Assembly: GCF_900102195.1 (NCBI RefSeq)
Contig: NZ_FNBE01000024.1
Location: 1-45,270, forward strand
Direction of reading: 5' to 3'
DNA: 45,270 nucleotides
From: Pseudonocardia oroxyli
Lineage (GTDB): Bacteria; Actinomycetota; Actinomycetes; Mycobacteriales; Pseudonocardiaceae
The notes under the pieces are model-generated. The model had not been told where the DNA came from and did no database searches. It saw only the letters and a program-made list of their open reading frames with translations. Below, piece by piece: positions 27,937 to 36,634 of this stretch (positions are counted from its first letter, which is position 1; each line of letters starts with the position of its first letter). A program made the position numbers and the translations under genes.

Positions 27937-28943
27937 TGTACGACTCGATGGCAGGCGTGACCGTGGTCGAGGTCGCGGGCACGCGGACGGCTCGATTCGC
28001 GGGCAAGCTCCTGGCCGACGTCGGGGCGACGGTGGTGCGGGTGTCGGGCTCGGAGCCCGACCCCTACTTCGATCTGCGTAAGGCCTCCACGCGGTCCACC
28101 GTGACCGAGCTGCTCGCCGGGGCCGACGTGCTCGTCACCGACCTGCCCGACTCCGAGCTCGCCGAGCTCGACCTCGACCCGGCCGAGCTGCGTGTCCGCT
28201 ACCCGCGGCTAGTCGTGACGCTGCTGTCCGCGCTCGGCCGCACCGGGTCTCGGGCCGGGCTGGACGCCGGCGAGGCCGCCATGCAGGCCGCCTCCGGTTT
28301 CCTCCACCTCACCGGCTACCCGGACCGCGAGCCGCTGCTCGTCCCGTACGGACTCGGCGAGCTGCAGCTGGGGATCAGCGGCGCGGGTGCGAGCGCCGCC
28401 GCGGTGTGGCGGGCTCGCGCCGCAGGAACCGGGGCTCTCGTCGAGATCAGCGGTGCGGAGGTCCTCGCCTCCTACGTCCGGATCTACGGCGCCGTCGGGA
28501 ACTACTACGACATCGCGCTCGTCCGGGACGGCCGACGCGCACCCGGCTCGGGTGGGCGCTGGCCGTTCGGCCTGTTCCCCTGCAAGGACGGGTACGTCGC
28601 CTTGATCGCACGGACGGCGCCCGAGTGGGACCGGTTCCTCGAGATGCTGGGGAGCCCGGGCTGGGCGAAGGAACCCCGGTACACGGATGTGCGGGCCATG
28701 GCCATCGACTATCCGGACGAGGTCGACGCCTTGGTGCAGCCGTGGCTGAACGCGCGCACCCGAGACGAGCTGCTCGCCCTCGCCCAGGAGTACAAGGTCC
28801 CGATGGCGCCGGTCCGCCGTATCGACGAGCTGACCGCGGACATTCAGATGGGGTACCGCGGGTTCTTCGAGAGCGTCCCGCTCGACGGCGGCGAGGCCGA
28901 CATCCCCGGACGGCCGTGGGTGGAGACACTCGCTCCGCACTGA
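27936..28943 (+). CDS. Class III CoA-transferase, second subunit with Glu at the catalytic position
   Basis: The 335-residue protein has the family pattern AGVTVVEVAGTRTARFAGKL and WPFGLFPCKDGYVALIAR. It is about 55 residues shorter than its partner, missing mostly the segment after the first Rossmann unit. By eye alignment the catalytic aspartate is Glu142 in PYGLGELQLGISGAG. A non-equivalent pair, with one subunit likely catalytic and one structural, fits heteromeric enzymes such as BbsEF. The gene overlaps its partner by one base, and a strong hairpin follows 21 bp after the stop. Confidence 0.85.
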   Translation: MYDSMAGVTVVEVAGTRTARFAGKLLADVGATVVRVSGSEPDPYFDLRKASTRSTVTELLAGADVLVTDLPDSELAELDLDPAELRVRYPRLVVTLLSALGRTGSRAGLDAGEAAMQAASGFLHLTGYPDREPLLVPYGLGELQLGISGAGASAAAVWRARAAGTGALVEISGAEVLASYVRIYGAVGNYYDIALVRDGRRAPGSGGRWPFGLFPCKDGYVALIARTAPEWDRFLEMLGSPGWAKEPRYTDVRAMAIDYPDEVDALVQPWLNARTRDELLALAQEYKVPMAPVRRIDELTADIQMGYRGFFESVPLDGGEADIPGRPWVETLAPH

Positions 28944-28964
28944 CCGACGGCCGGCGAGAGGAGA

Positions 28965-28994
28965 GGCGGGCGCGGACGCAGATCCGCGCCCGCC
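28965..28994 (+). terminator. Strong hairpin after the CoA-transferase pair
   Basis: GGCGGGCGCGGA (28965-28976) and TCCGCGCCCGCC (28983-28994) form a perfect 12-bp stem with a CGCAGA loop. There is no T-run after it, as is common for high-GC actinobacterial terminators. Confidence 0.8.
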
Positions 28995-29009
28995 TGTGCG
29001 TGCCAAGGC

Positions 29010-29720
29010 GCTCGCTTCACCCCGAACACAACCCATCATGCGAGACCTCGGCATCGGACCAGCAGAGTCCGGGCTGATCAGCAGCTCGTTCTTCCTTCTG
29101 TTCAGCCTGAGCACGATCCTCGTCGGGTTCCTGGCCGCGCGAGTCTCGTCGCGCTGGGTGCTCGCGGCGATGGCCTTCATGTGGGCCCTGACCCGGGCCC
29201 CGTCTTCCTCTCGGGTGTCACGGTGCTGACGAGCACGCGGATCCTCCTGGGCGTGGCGAAGGGCCCGAGTCTCCGATCGCCACGGCCGCCGCGCACTCAT
29301 GTTTCCCCGGGAACGGCGCGGGCTCGCCACCCGCCTGGATCAGCTCGGGTACAGCGATCGCCAAGATCGCGGCCGCACCACTGCTCATCTTGGTCATGAT
29401 CGCCCACGGATGGCGGTGGGGGTTCCTGCCCCTCGCCATCGTGAGCGTGGCCTGGGGCGTCGCGTGGCTGCTGGTCGGAAGGCGGCCTCGGGTACTCACG
29501 GGTCAGCGCCGGATTCCTCTCCGCACTCCCCAGCGTCTCTTCGCTGGTGTTCATGGTCGTCACGGGTGGGCGGTGGTCGACGAGATCCGCGATCAGGGCG
29601 ACCGAGCGGTCTCGAACGCCGACGACGTCTCGGATCGGGATGCTGCGGGGCGGCTGATCGGGCCGACGATGTCCGCGTCGGGCATTCACGGCAACGCGTG
29701 CTCGGCCCGGTGATCACGGG
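29010..29720 (+). pseudogene. MFS transporter, frameshifted
   Basis: Pieces in three frames line up as a major facilitator transporter: MRDLGIGPAESGLISSSFFL with FSLSTILVGFLAARVSSRWV, then PVFLSGVTVLTSTRILLGVA, then MFPRERRGLATRLDQLG, then IAKIAAAPLLILVMIAHGWR. The order is that of the N-terminal six helices, but several frameshifts break it and the C-terminal half is gone. It could have been the uptake system of an older version of the cluster. Confidence 0.65.
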
Positions 29721-29849
29721 CCTGATCGAGAAGGCCGCCCCGACGCAGACATCCAGGGCTCCCCCGAGAGCCGATCGGGCAACGTGTTTGCCTCCCCGAG
29801 AGAGCACCGCCCGGACCGCGACGACCGAAGGCACCCACTCTGTCCGACG

Positions 29850-30112
29850 CCCTGGCGCCCCGCTCACTCCTACCCTCGCCATGCTCGCCGCCGCCTACCT
29901 CGCCGTCACCCGCGCCCGCGAGAACAACGTCGAAGCCGAAAGAGGGGGACCCAGCGCCGGTCGGCGCACGCTGATCCGGTTGTCGGCCAACGAGATCCCC
30001 GCCTCCTCGCCGCACTCGCCTTCGACCCACACGCCTGCCTCGACCACGTCACGCACTGGTCGCACTGGCGCCGCGAACGCCAACAACAGGCCCGCGACAG
30101 TCACTACCGCAG
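29850..30112 (+). mobile_element. IS701-like transposase C-terminal relic
   Basis: One frame reads TPTLAMLAAAYLAVTRARE; another continues RLLAALAFDPHACLDHVTHW and WRRERQQQARDSHYRRRG, the usual end of IS701-type transposases. The frame changes and the N-terminal catalytic part is absent. Confidence 0.55.
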
Positions 30113-30129
30113 ACGCGGCGAGCGACCAC

Positions 30130-30755
30130 CCGACTGATCAACTGCTGTTGCAGTACCAGCACCGACTGATGTGCAAGCTGCCCGGCTTCCACTACCAGTA
30201 CCTGAGCGCGTTCAACCGGGACAACGTCACCCTGGTCGACACCGCGGGAACCGGCGTCGAGCGCATCACCCCGGCCGGGGTGGTCGCCGCGGGCCGGGAG
30301 TACGAGATCGACTGTCTCGTCTTCGCCACGGGGTTCGACGTCGGGCGCGGGTGCATCCGGTCCTCCGGCATCGACGTCACCGGAGCCGACGGCGCGGACC
30401 TCGCCCAGACCTGGGCGGGCGGCATGCGCACCCTGCACGACTTCCTCGCCCACCGGTTCCCCAACCTGCTTCTGCATGGGCGCCACCCACTCCCTGCTGG
30501 CAAAGGCCGAGCACATCGGCTACGTCGTCAGCACCCTGCTCAAGGACGGCCACACCCGGGTCGAGGCCACCCTGGAGGCCCAGCAGCGGTGGGGTCGAGC
30601 TCATCGACTCCTTCGTGACCCCGGAGTCCTAGAGTTCCAGCGCCAGTGCATCCCGAGCCACTTCAACAACGAGGGCAAGGCGGGCGACCCCAACGCCCTC
30701 CACGCCGGGCGCTACCCGGACGTCGAGGGCTACCAGCGAATCCTCGAGGAATGGC
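30130..30755 (+). pseudogene. Baeyer-Villiger-type flavin monooxygenase, C-terminal remnant
   Basis: The piece starts inside the protein with SAFNRDNVTLVDTAGTGVER, continues REYEIDCLVFATGFDVGRG and AQTWAGGMRTLHDFLAHRFP, then shifts frame to LAKAEHIGYVVSTLLKDGH, and again to VELIDSFVTPES and SHFNNEGKAGD. These are conserved late segments of BVMOs. At least two frameshifts and the missing N-terminal FAD half make it inactive. It is distinct from the intact monooxygenase at 41.1 kb. Confidence 0.75.
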
Positions 30756-30905
30756 GGTGCTGGCTGGGATGGGTGCGGTGCCGGCGAGCATGGCGAACGC
30801 GCCGTCGTCTCGGCAGCACCCCCGATGTGACCAGGCGGCGAGGATGGTGGCGGCGGTCATCGGCCCAACCCCGGGTGGCGGGAGCAGTTCCGGAGGTCAG
30901 GACCG
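30753..30905 (-). mobile_element. IS110-family transposase C-terminal relic
   Basis: The minus strand reads GVGPMTAATILAAWSHRGCC followed by AFAMLAGTAPIPAST, the helix-hairpin-helix-like Transposase_20 region of IS110 transposases. Only about 50 residues remain. It marks the join between the BVMO relic and the lower-GC island. Confidence 0.65.
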
Positions 30906-31022
30906 TGCGGTGGCCCGGATCGCCCACTCACGCGATCACGACATCCGGCGCAATTCGGGACGTCTTGTTGGTCGCCGGACCGCCCACGTCCGTGCGCCGG
31001 TCGTCCGGAGTCGGTGTGACGC

Positions 31023-31057
31023 TTGACTCACAGCGCACACATGAAATACGGTTTCAT
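31023..31057 (+). promoter_or_regulatory. Promoter and operator of the lower-GC island
   Basis: TTGACT (31023-31028) and, after 18 bp, TACGGT (31047-31052) form a likely promoter about 60 bp before the first gene. A perfect inverted repeat, ATGAAA (31041-31046) and TTTCAT (31052-31057), covers the -10 region and would suit a repressor dimer. Its sequence is unlike the TTCGT repeat of the aromatic cluster, and no regulator gene lies in the island. Confidence 0.55.
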
Positions 31058-31113
31058 ACCACGACGGATCTGGCTGTGTGGTCCCAGCGGTTCCGAGGTC
31101 TTGAGGAGACAAC

Positions 31114-32304
31114 GTGGTGATCCAAAGGGCTGTTGGCGCAGCACTGCTGTGCGCGGTGCTAGCGATGTCAGGATGTGCGTCGTCTGGTACGTCCGATTCC
31201 AGCGGGGATGCCGATGACTTCGTGCTCTACGCGAGCATGGCGTTGACCGGACCGATCGCCGGGCCCGTCGGGGCTCAAGCCGCTGGCTTGAAGGCTGGGG
31301 TCAGCGCCGTCAACAAGGATGGCGGAATTGACGGACGTCAGATCAGGCTGGTGCTCAACGATGATGGAGGCGACCCGGGACGGGCCACCACCCTACTGCA
31401 GGAGCAGCTGGACAAAGGTCCGATCGACCTCGCGATCCCGGGTTCTATCAGCAACGTCGCTCTAGCTGCAGTTCCCATCCTCACTCGGGAGAAGATTCTT
31501 TCCACTGGGTTCCACGCCGCCCTCCAAGACGCTGCAAAATACCCCTACGAATTCAATTTCTCTCCCCCGATGCCGACTCAGACTCAGGGTCTGGTCGATG
31601 AGATCGTTGCGCGAGGCTTCAAGAAGGTCGCGCTGTTGCACGCCAACGACGCGACGGGCAACCTCGTGGCGGACTCTTACGAGCGGCAGCTTGCCGGCGC
31701 CGGCCTGTCGCTGACGACCGAAGGATACGCACTTGCCGACGTAGATATGACAGCACAGCTGCAGGCTTTGCAGGCTAAGAATCCGGACGTCTTCATCTTC
31801 CAAGGCTTTGGCCCGCTGGCTGGGTACATCCTGAAGGACCGCACCAAGCTAGGCTGGGATATTCCTACTTACGGCAACACCGAGGTTGGCTCGATCGACC
31901 TCACTGCAGTGAGCTCGCCCGCGGATTGGAAGAACTTCCAAGTGCTCGCGATGTACTCGGGCTCCGCGGCCGTCCCGCGCACCGCTGGTTACACCCAGAT
32001 GACGGATGCTCTCAAGGAGGCGGGGGTAACGATTAACCAGGCCCTTCCGCAATACGCTGCCTTCTGGGACATTCCGCACTTCGTCAAGAGGGTGTGGGAA
32101 TCAGCCGACAGTAAGAACCCAGACGCGTTGGTCAAGGCTTGGCTTCAGCTCGACGAAAAGGCAACTCCTGACTCGCCCTTCGTCTTTATGTCTCGCCTTA
32201 GGTTCAGCCCCGAAAGCCATAGTATCGACATTTCACCCGAGGAAGCGGTGCGCATTCTCACGCCGGGTCCGCTTGTGGACGGCCAGATGCAGGGAAGACC
32301 CTGA
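31114..32304 (+). CDS. Branched-chain-type (LivK-like) substrate-binding lipoprotein
   Basis: The 396-residue precursor has a short signal peptide with lipobox LAMSGC (Cys21) and a type I periplasmic-binding fold: LYASMALTGPIAGPVGAQAA, then AVNKDGGIDGRQIRLVLNDD. GAGGAG lies 5 bp before the GTG at 31114 (a second GTG follows at 31117). It delivers its ligand to the LivH/LivM-G/LivF proteins encoded downstream. Such systems import many organic acids and aromatic or alicyclic compounds besides amino acids. GC content and codon use are visibly lower than in the preceding 30 kb. Confidence 0.92.
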   Translation: MVIQRAVGAALLCAVLAMSGCASSGTSDSSGDADDFVLYASMALTGPIAGPVGAQAAGLKAGVSAVNKDGGIDGRQIRLVLNDDGGDPGRATTLLQEQLDKGPIDLAIPGSISNVALAAVPILTREKILSTGFHAALQDAAKYPYEFNFSPPMPTQTQGLVDEIVARGFKKVALLHANDATGNLVADSYERQLAGAGLSLTTEGYALADVDMTAQLQALQAKNPDVFIFQGFGPLAGYILKDRTKLGWDIPTYGNTEVGSIDLTAVSSPADWKNFQVLAMYSGSAAVPRTAGYTQMTDALKEAGVTINQALPQYAAFWDIPHFVKRVWESADSKNPDALVKAWLQLDEKATPDSPFVFMSRLRFSPESHSIDISPEEAVRILTPGPLVDGQMQGRP

Positions 32305-32390
32305 TCGGAATCAGTGCGCGCGCCTTGCGCCATGTCTTCGACCCGCTTGGAATTCGACGCGCCCGCCCATATTTGAAAGTGAAGGACTAC

Positions 32391-32957
32391 ATGTTCCGCG
32401 AAATTCGTCAAATGGCTTACATGTGCACCTCAGAGACTTTCGACGCGACCCTCCGCTACTGGCAGGAGGCCGCCGGGGCGGGCCCCTTTTGGACCATCGA
32501 GGCCAGGCCGGAAAATCAGATATATCGCGGAAAACCAACCGCCGGAGCCATCGAAGCGGCAATTGGCTATGTAGGCAATCAGCAGGTGGAGATCATTCGC
32601 CCGTTGAACGACGCACCGTCCCCATGGACGGACGCACTGCAGTCGGCATCGGATGTGCCTCCGGCAGGGCTGTTCCACCACTTCTTGCTCGAAACCGATG
32701 ATTTTGACCGGGCTGTCGCTGACTTGCTCGCGGCCGGCGCGCGTGACGGGCTCACCGCCGAGGTAGTCGGCGGACGCCGAGTGGCGTATGTCGACGCGCA
32801 GGCAACCTTCGGCTGCTGGGTCGAGGTCATGCAGTGGCAGCCCTTCAGCCCGGTGGTCGCAAGCCTCATGCGCGACCGGAGCCGCGACTGGGACGGAACC
32901 AACCCCCGACGCTCATACCTGGAGGTCATTGAAGAGGCACAGGCTCGAACCTCGTAG
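32391..32957 (+). CDS. VOC-superfamily (glyoxalase-like) protein
   Basis: From the ATG at 32391, preceded by GAAGGA, the 188-residue protein shows a glyoxalase_4-like pattern: FDATLRYWQEAAGAGPFW in the first module, then LFHHFLLETDDFDRAVADLL and FGCWVEVMQW in the second. The last histidine-containing strand and glutamate could bind a metal. Family roles include epimerases, lyases and dioxygenase-like enzymes acting on small substrates. It is placed between the binding-protein and permease genes of the importer, which suggests it acts on the imported compound or an early intermediate. Confidence 0.75.
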   Translation: MFREIRQMAYMCTSETFDATLRYWQEAAGAGPFWTIEARPENQIYRGKPTAGAIEAAIGYVGNQQVEIIRPLNDAPSPWTDALQSASDVPPAGLFHHFLLETDDFDRAVADLLAAGARDGLTAEVVGGRRVAYVDAQATFGCWVEVMQWQPFSPVVASLMRDRSRDWDGTNPRRSYLEVIEEAQARTS

Positions 32958-33071
32958 AGACTACCACCGGCGTCGTCGGACGAAGACACCTCTATCACAT
33001 CCTAAGCGTCAGCGAGGAACTGTGCCGAAGACTCTATTGACTTATCGGTTGCGAGCGCCGGGCCGCGACCG

Positions 33072-33935
33072 ATGACGACGCTCTGGGCCGGCCTAGTCGT
33101 CGGCGCCATCTATGCTCTCGTGGCGGTCGGGTACAACATCGTGTATATCGCGTCCGGCGTCTTCAACTTTGCGCAGGCGCAGTTCGTCATGGTCGGCGCT
33201 TTTACCGCGTCGGTCGCCGCCACCACAATTGGACTACCGCTATGGGCGGCAATCATCGGGGCAGCGATCGTTGGTGGAATAATCGGTGCGCTCGAGGAGA
33301 TCCTCGCGATCCGCTGGTTACGTGGACGCGGCGCGCACAACGAGTTGGTCACAACATTGGGCGTCGCGACGTTGCTGTCGGGGCTGGCGCTGGCAATCTG
33401 GGGTTCGTTACCACGCCCACTCGGATACTTCGAAAATGCACGTGTCTTGGATCTGCTTGGTGGCCGTGTTGTCGTCACCGACCTCCTTACTATTGTTGCA
33501 GTCATCACTGTCACAATCATCGTCGGCCAGGTCTCCAATCGTACGATGTTGGGTCTTGCAAGTCTGGCGACGTCCGAAGACCGAGAGGCCGGCGCTCTGC
33601 GAGGCATCAATGCAGGTGCGATGACAGTCGGTGCATTCGTCATCGCAGGCGGCCTCGTCGCAGCGCTCGGTCCTCTGATCGCTTCGAAGACTTACGTGAT
33701 CTACAACGTCGGCGACCTCCTCGCCGTCAAGGCATTCGTCGCCCTCGCCGTCGGAGGCATCGGCAGCTACCGCGGTGCGCTTCTGGGAGGTCTTGGCGTT
33801 GGCGTGGTCGAGATCTTCGCAGCTCGGTACCTTGGAACGGCCTGGCAAAATATCGCAATCTTCGTGCTGCTGCTACTCATCCTGATGTTCATCCCTAAAG
33901 GGCTCTTTGCCCGGCGCGTGGCAAGGGCAATCTGA
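33072..33935 (+). CDS. LivH-type ABC permease
   Basis: The 287-residue protein is mostly hydrophobic, with about eight membrane segments. It starts MTTLWAGLVVGAIYALVAVG and continues YNIVYIASGVFNFAQAQFVM, the classical start of branched-chain transporter permeases. It ends at 33935, two bases before the next gene. Its start lies 114 bp after the VOC gene, with no obvious ribosome-binding site. Confidence 0.92.
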   Translation: MTTLWAGLVVGAIYALVAVGYNIVYIASGVFNFAQAQFVMVGAFTASVAATTIGLPLWAAIIGAAIVGGIIGALEEILAIRWLRGRGAHNELVTTLGVATLLSGLALAIWGSLPRPLGYFENARVLDLLGGRVVVTDLLTIVAVITVTIIVGQVSNRTMLGLASLATSEDREAGALRGINAGAMTVGAFVIAGGLVAALGPLIASKTYVIYNVGDLLAVKAFVALAVGGIGSYRGALLGGLGVGVVEIFAARYLGTAWQNIAIFVLLLLILMFIPKGLFARRVARAI

Positions 33936-33937
33936 TC

Positions 33938-35770
33938 ATGTGGATTCAGCTTCACACCTACCGGCGTTTTCCCTTCTGGACCCTACCGCTTGCCGTCGGC
34001 ATCGTGGTGATGTTTCTCCCGTACTTGGGCGCATCCCGAGGAATGCTTCGGTTAATCATCTCCATTGCGCTACTCTCCATGCTCGTTGTCGGACTGAACA
34101 TCGCTTTTGGATTCGCTGGCGAACTGGCTCTCGGTCAAGTCGCCATCTATTCCGCTGGAGCCTATTGTACGGGCTATTTCGCAGTCGAAGGACTTGGACT
34201 GCCGGTGACGTTCATGGTCGCCGTCCTCGCTGCTATCGCGCTCGGCATCATCACAGGCGTCCCCGGACTCCGGCTAGCATCATGGTCCCTGGGAATGGTG
34301 ACCTTCTTCATGGTGCTGTTGGTACCGGATATCGTGCAGTTGCTTAGCCCATTTACGGGAGGCTCGGCTGGACTCGCTGGAATCCCACCTCCCTCTCTCT
34401 TCGGTCATGATTTTGACACTGAAAGCCTATATATCCTGGTCATCGCTGTGACGATCGTTGTCATCGCCCTATTGCGCAACTACATTGTTTCGCGGCATGG
34501 CACCGCGCTGAAGGTCATAAAGCAGAGCCCTGACCTGGCCCGCTCGCTCGGATACTCCGTCCCGCGGATGAAACTGACTGCCTACGTGATCAGCGCGTTT
34601 CCCGCCGGGGCCGCGGGCTGTTTGTTCGCTTACGATCATTCCGTGGTCACGCCGGAGTCGTTCAGCTTCTCGTTGACCGTTGCGATCCTGGCTGCGTCGA
34701 TCATTGGTGGATCATCCAGCATCTACGGGGCCGTGTTCGGTGCTACAGTGATGGTTATCGGGCCGCTGCGCGCCGGCGTATTTCAGGAGTTCGCGCTCGT
34801 CTTCTTCGGTCTCTTGTTGGTTGTCGGAGGTCTGTTCTTGACGAACGGCGCAGCTAATCTCCTAGATAAGGCTTTCCGACGTATATTTGTCAAGAATGAC
34901 CTCATGCCGGATGTCCGAGAAGCCCTGCAGAACCCCAAGACGCTACCGCAGCTGACAGGGTGCAGACTGCGCGTCAGTGGTCTAAATAAGAATTTCAACG
35001 GCAATCAAGCACTGAAGAACGTGCACTTCGTCGCGGAGCCGGGGCAAATCATCGCCCTCATTGGGCCAAACGGCTCAGGAAAGACGACCCTGCTGAACGC
35101 GATCAGCGGTTTCGTTAGGCCCGACAGCGGCGAGATTCGAGTTGGAGACAGCCCCTTGACGCGGCTGTCTGCCCATCACATCGCTAGAAGAGGCGTTGCA
35201 CGCACTTTTCAAACGCCTCTTATCCCTAGGGGACTGACGGTGGCGGAGGTTGTCGCCAGCGCGCGCTACCGATCTGAGGCTACCTCCGTAATCAGTGGGA
35301 TGCTGACGCTCCCTGATACCCGAGGTGCCATCCGCCGCGACCGGGACACAGCCATTTCGCTCCTCTCTGTCATGGGCGTTGTAGAGCTGGCAGACGTCCT
35401 CGCAGACGACCTGCCGCTGGGAACCCGTCGAATTGTCGAGGTGGCTCGGGCACTCGCGTCCAGCCCATCATTGTTACTGCTAGACGAGCCCGCGTCGGGT
35501 TTGGACGAGGTGGAGGTGCACGTCCTTGCCGACGTAGTCCGTCGGCTCCGTGATGCAGGCGCCACAATCGTGATTGTGGAGCACAACTTCGAGATGATCA
35601 CGAGCGTCGCCGATCGAATAGATGTGCTGCACCTGGGACACGTCATCGCCAGTGGCAGTGCGAACCAGGTGCGCAACAACCCGGCGGTGATCGAAAGCTA
35701 TCTCGGGAGAGCTGCCCGCCAGCGAGCCGAGAACGATCGAGGATCGGACCGGTCATGGAACCCGCGTTGA
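33938..35770 (+). CDS. LivM-LivG fusion: ABC permease plus ATPase in one chain
   Basis: Residues 1 to about 320 form a LivM-type permease (NIAFGFAGELALGQVAIYSA; GGSAGLAGIPPPSLFG). A linker of about 25 residues leads to a LivG-type ATPase from about residue 345, with Walker A GPNGSGKT, Walker B LLLLDEPASGLDEVEVH and the family tail IASGSANQVRNNPAVIESYL. The signature motif reads LPLGTRRIVEVARAL in place of LSGGQ-like sequence. There is no stop or frame change at the join, so a true fusion is likely. LivM and LivG are separate proteins in the classical system, though fusions occur in some actinobacteria and proteobacteria. Confidence 0.92.
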   Translation: MWIQLHTYRRFPFWTLPLAVGIVVMFLPYLGASRGMLRLIISIALLSMLVVGLNIAFGFAGELALGQVAIYSAGAYCTGYFAVEGLGLPVTFMVAVLAAIALGIITGVPGLRLASWSLGMVTFFMVLLVPDIVQLLSPFTGGSAGLAGIPPPSLFGHDFDTESLYILVIAVTIVVIALLRNYIVSRHGTALKVIKQSPDLARSLGYSVPRMKLTAYVISAFPAGAAGCLFAYDHSVVTPESFSFSLTVAILAASIIGGSSSIYGAVFGATVMVIGPLRAGVFQEFALVFFGLLLVVGGLFLTNGAANLLDKAFRRIFVKNDLMPDVREALQNPKTLPQLTGCRLRVSGLNKNFNGNQALKNVHFVAEPGQIIALIGPNGSGKTTLLNAISGFVRPDSGEIRVGDSPLTRLSAHHIARRGVARTFQTPLIPRGLTVAEVVASARYRSEATSVISGMLTLPDTRGAIRRDRDTAISLLSVMGVVELADVLADDLPLGTRRIVEVARALASSPSLLLLDEPASGLDEVEVHVLADVVRRLRDAGATIVIVEHNFEMITSVADRIDVLHLGHVIASGSANQVRNNPAVIESYLGRAARQRAENDRGSDRSWNPR

Positions 35771-36480
35771 GAATAGAGAATCTGACAACCGGATACGGGC
35801 AGCTCCGTATCGTTCGCGGGCTCTCACTCACCTGTGCCTCTGGCGAGCTCACCGTCCTCCTCGGCCGAAATGGGGCTGGGAAGACCACCACTCTCGCCGC
35901 GGTCGCAGGCCTTCTCCCCATCATGGGTGGAGTGGTGTCGCTCGATGGGACGCCCCAAACCGGGAGCGTAGTAGAACGGATCCGTTCCGGCCTCGGACTC
36001 GTACAGGACGGGAAACGGATTTTTCGCTCGCGGACAGTCGAAGAGAACCTTCGACTGGGCGGATTCATTGTCCGACGTCAACGCGGTGCGATCTCCGACG
36101 GATTGGAGCGCGCCTACAGCAGATTCCCAGTCCTGAAGGAGAAGCGGAAGCAGTCGGCGGGTGCCCTGAGCGGTGGCCAACAGCAGATGCTGGCTATTGC
36201 ACAGGCTTTGATGCCCCAACCCCGGGTTCTGATGTTGGATGAGCCGTCGGCCGGACTCGCGCCATCAATTGTCGAACAGGTCTTCGACGAGATGAAGGAG
36301 TTGACCAAGCAAGGACTATGCGTGCTTCTTGTGGAGCAGCTCGTAGATTATTCCCTAGCGGTAGCCGACAACGTCGCAGTTCTTGATCGAGGTCACATTA
36401 CCATCAATAGAGAGGTGGCAAGTCTGGGAAGCTGGGATCAATTGCGGGAGAGCTACCTTGGAGCGGACCTAGAGGAGTAG
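35755..36480 (+). CDS. LivF-type ABC ATPase
   Basis: The 241-residue ATPase has Walker A GRNGAGKT, signature LSGGQQQMLAIAQAL and Walker B VLMLDEPSAGLAP, and the LivF-typical VLLVEQLVDYSLAVADNVAV. It overlaps the fusion gene by 16 bp, so the two ATPase domains are made together. It is the last transporter gene; a hairpin with a T-run follows. Confidence 0.93.
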   Translation: MEPALRIENLTTGYGQLRIVRGLSLTCASGELTVLLGRNGAGKTTTLAAVAGLLPIMGGVVSLDGTPQTGSVVERIRSGLGLVQDGKRIFRSRTVEENLRLGGFIVRRQRGAISDGLERAYSRFPVLKEKRKQSAGALSGGQQQMLAIAQALMPQPRVLMLDEPSAGLAPSIVEQVFDEMKELTKQGLCVLLVEQLVDYSLAVADNVAVLDRGHITINREVASLGSWDQLRESYLGADLEE

Positions 36481-36537
36481 GTGCCAGTCAACTGCGCAGC
36501 GTGGACCGCCACTTAGAAGAGCGACACATCCGGAGTG

Positions 36538-36561
36538 GCGGAGCGCCCCTCCGCGCCTTTT
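36538..36561 (+). terminator. Probable intrinsic terminator after livF
   Basis: GCGGAG (36538-36543), a 5-nt loop and CTCCGC (36549-36554) are followed by GCC and TTTT. A longer imperfect structure is also possible, since CCGCCACT (36506-36513) pairs with AGTGGCGG (36534-36541). Either would end the transporter transcript before the SDR gene. Confidence 0.6.
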
Positions 36562-36634
36562 CCCTACATGTCTTGAGGCGACCTCCATTTCGACGTGGCC
36601 TTGCATCATCCTCAGTCCAGGGAGTAGTACTTGA

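Noticed and set aside
26761..28943. Both CoA-transferase subunits lacking the catalytic aspartate
   Set aside because: My first alignment used the later VDVSxxD-like segment. Counting in CaiB places Asp169 in TADYFSG, and with that reference the first subunit has its aspartate (Asp196) and only the second has Glu.
10458..28943. Phthalate degradation through phthaloyl-CoA
   Set aside because: A CoA-transferase pair and a TauA-type importer would fit, but no UbiD-like decarboxylase or phthalate dioxygenase is present in the window.
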